The notes under the pieces were generated by a model. That model saw only the letters and a program-made list of their open reading frames with translations, did no database searches and was not told where the DNA came from. This document shows positions 63,573 through 64,000 of a DNA stretch of 64,000 nt, piece by piece. The stretch's first letter is position 1, and the number at the start of each line of letters is the position of its first letter. The DNA is taken from positions 1 to 64,000 of the forward strand of contig CAYUAI010000005.1 in assembly GCA_964442745.1 (NCBI GenBank). The letters are read 5' to 3'. Position numbers and translations under genes: made by a program. The DNA comes from CAYUAI01 sp964442745. GTDB taxonomy: Bacteria > Pseudomonadota > Gammaproteobacteria > S012-40.

Positions 63573-64000
63573 TCACTCTTTATTATAACTTGCAGGTATA
63601 TTGCTAATTCGCTGCAACTTTAATTTATCCAGTTCATAAATTTTTGCTTCCACTAAAAAAGCGGAAAAGGCGGAACTGACGGCAATAATAAAACCAGCTA
63701 AACCATCGAGAAAACCACGCTTTACCAAATACAATTCAATAAACTTTGAGAGCGGTTTAAATAACATTCTAAACATGGAAAAGCGCTGTCCTTTTGCAAA
63801 ACGGGTAAACGCCTTGATTGTCGAAAATTTATTGACCGTATTTATCTGATCAGATAAATCGACAAAGCTATAATGAATTAAATCTCCCTGTAGTGTGCTT
63901 GTGCTACCGTGCACAATTAAGGTATCGTGCGGGTTCTCCCCTCCCCAAGTGGCTGTCCCGTTCCGTATTAAACGAAATCGGGCATTGGGATACCAGCCCG
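63573..64000 (-). CDS. GT2 (WaaE/KdtX-like) LPS core glycosyltransferase, truncated by window edge
   Basis: The frame is open to base 64000, so this is the C-terminal 140 or so residues. Visible signatures are GWYPNARFRLIRNGTATWGGE (acceptor region), GDLIHYSFVDLSDQINTVNKFST and LKRGFLDGLAGFIIAVSSAFS (shown only in part here), all typical of WaaE-type enzymes that add glucose to the heptose inner core. The N-terminal SVAIITYNE donor-binding part lies beyond the window. A short internal GTG-started reading exists but is not the real start. The decayed N-terminal copy at 50.3 kb belongs to the same family. Confidence 0.85.
   Translation of the reverse strand, partial: GWYPNARFRLIRNGTATWGGENPHDTLIVHGSTSTLQGDLIHYSFVDLSDQINTVNKFSTIKAFTRFAKGQRFSMFRMLFKPLSKFIELYLVKRGFLDGLAGFIIAVSSAFSAFLVEAKIYELDKLKLQRISNIPASYNKE

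Overview
The window reads as chromosome of a moderately AT-rich gammaproteobacterium. Supporting markers are the EF-P modification pair EpmA/EpmB, CsrA, the small families DUF1415, DUF1289 and DUF2835, a FimX-like c-di-GMP protein, a YchJ-type SEC-C protein and a classic heptose/Kdo lipopolysaccharide core cluster. A phosphoribulokinase hints at Calvin-cycle capacity, but no RuBisCO gene is in view. No rRNA, CRISPR array, intact insertion sequence or prophage was found. The species cannot be named from sequence reading alone.

Layout. 1-3 kb: the C-terminal part of a secreted subtilase with a C-terminal sorting-tail-like end, then a lysine-rich histone H1-like protein. 3.6-8.7 kb: molybdenum cofactor genes (moeA, mobB, mobA, moaB) mixed with a guanine-deaminase-like enzyme and a Sel1-repeat protein. 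9-12.4 kb: DUF1415/DUF1289, an M18 aminopeptidase, a candidate small RNA and htpX. 12.5-16.5 kb: a FimX-like protein beside a likely PilZ-type protein. 17-20.8 kb: epmB, efp, epmA and a small PilZ protein. 21.3-30.2 kb: psd, pncC, recA, a decayed recX, alaS, lysC, csrA, tRNA-Ser(GCU) and tRNA-Arg(ACG).

31-37.5 kb is the most unusual part. Three exported proteins, including a HEWGH metalloprotease, are followed across a strong hairpin by a 60-residue twin-arginine-like peptide, a fused PqqD/HPr-kinase-like protein and a convergent nucleotidyltransferase. This has the parts of a peptide-modification (RiPP-like) system: small substrate, recognition domain, kinase and nucleotidyltransferase. The function is inferred, not shown.

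37.5-48.2 kb holds housekeeping and accessory genes: FKBP isomerase, YchJ-like protein, topB, a two-domain polyphosphate kinase 2, DUF2835, serB, an orphan ModA-like binding protein, a PagL-like lipid A deacylase, a small membrane protein and prk. 49-64 kb is a lipopolysaccharide core region: waaF, a UDP-glucuronate decarboxylase-like gene, waaA, a radical SAM protein, three GT9/GT4 transferases, hldD, hldE, an LtaS/sulfatase-fold membrane enzyme and a truncated GT2 gene at the window edge. Inside it are remnants of a transposase-like gene and of a GT2 gene.

By eye, base skew on the given strand leans to G and T before about 43 kb and to C and A after it, except for a 49-51.4 kb block that leans back. 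That suggests a replichore boundary or rearrangement near 43.1-43.5 kb, plus a separately acquired or inverted waaF/uxs block.
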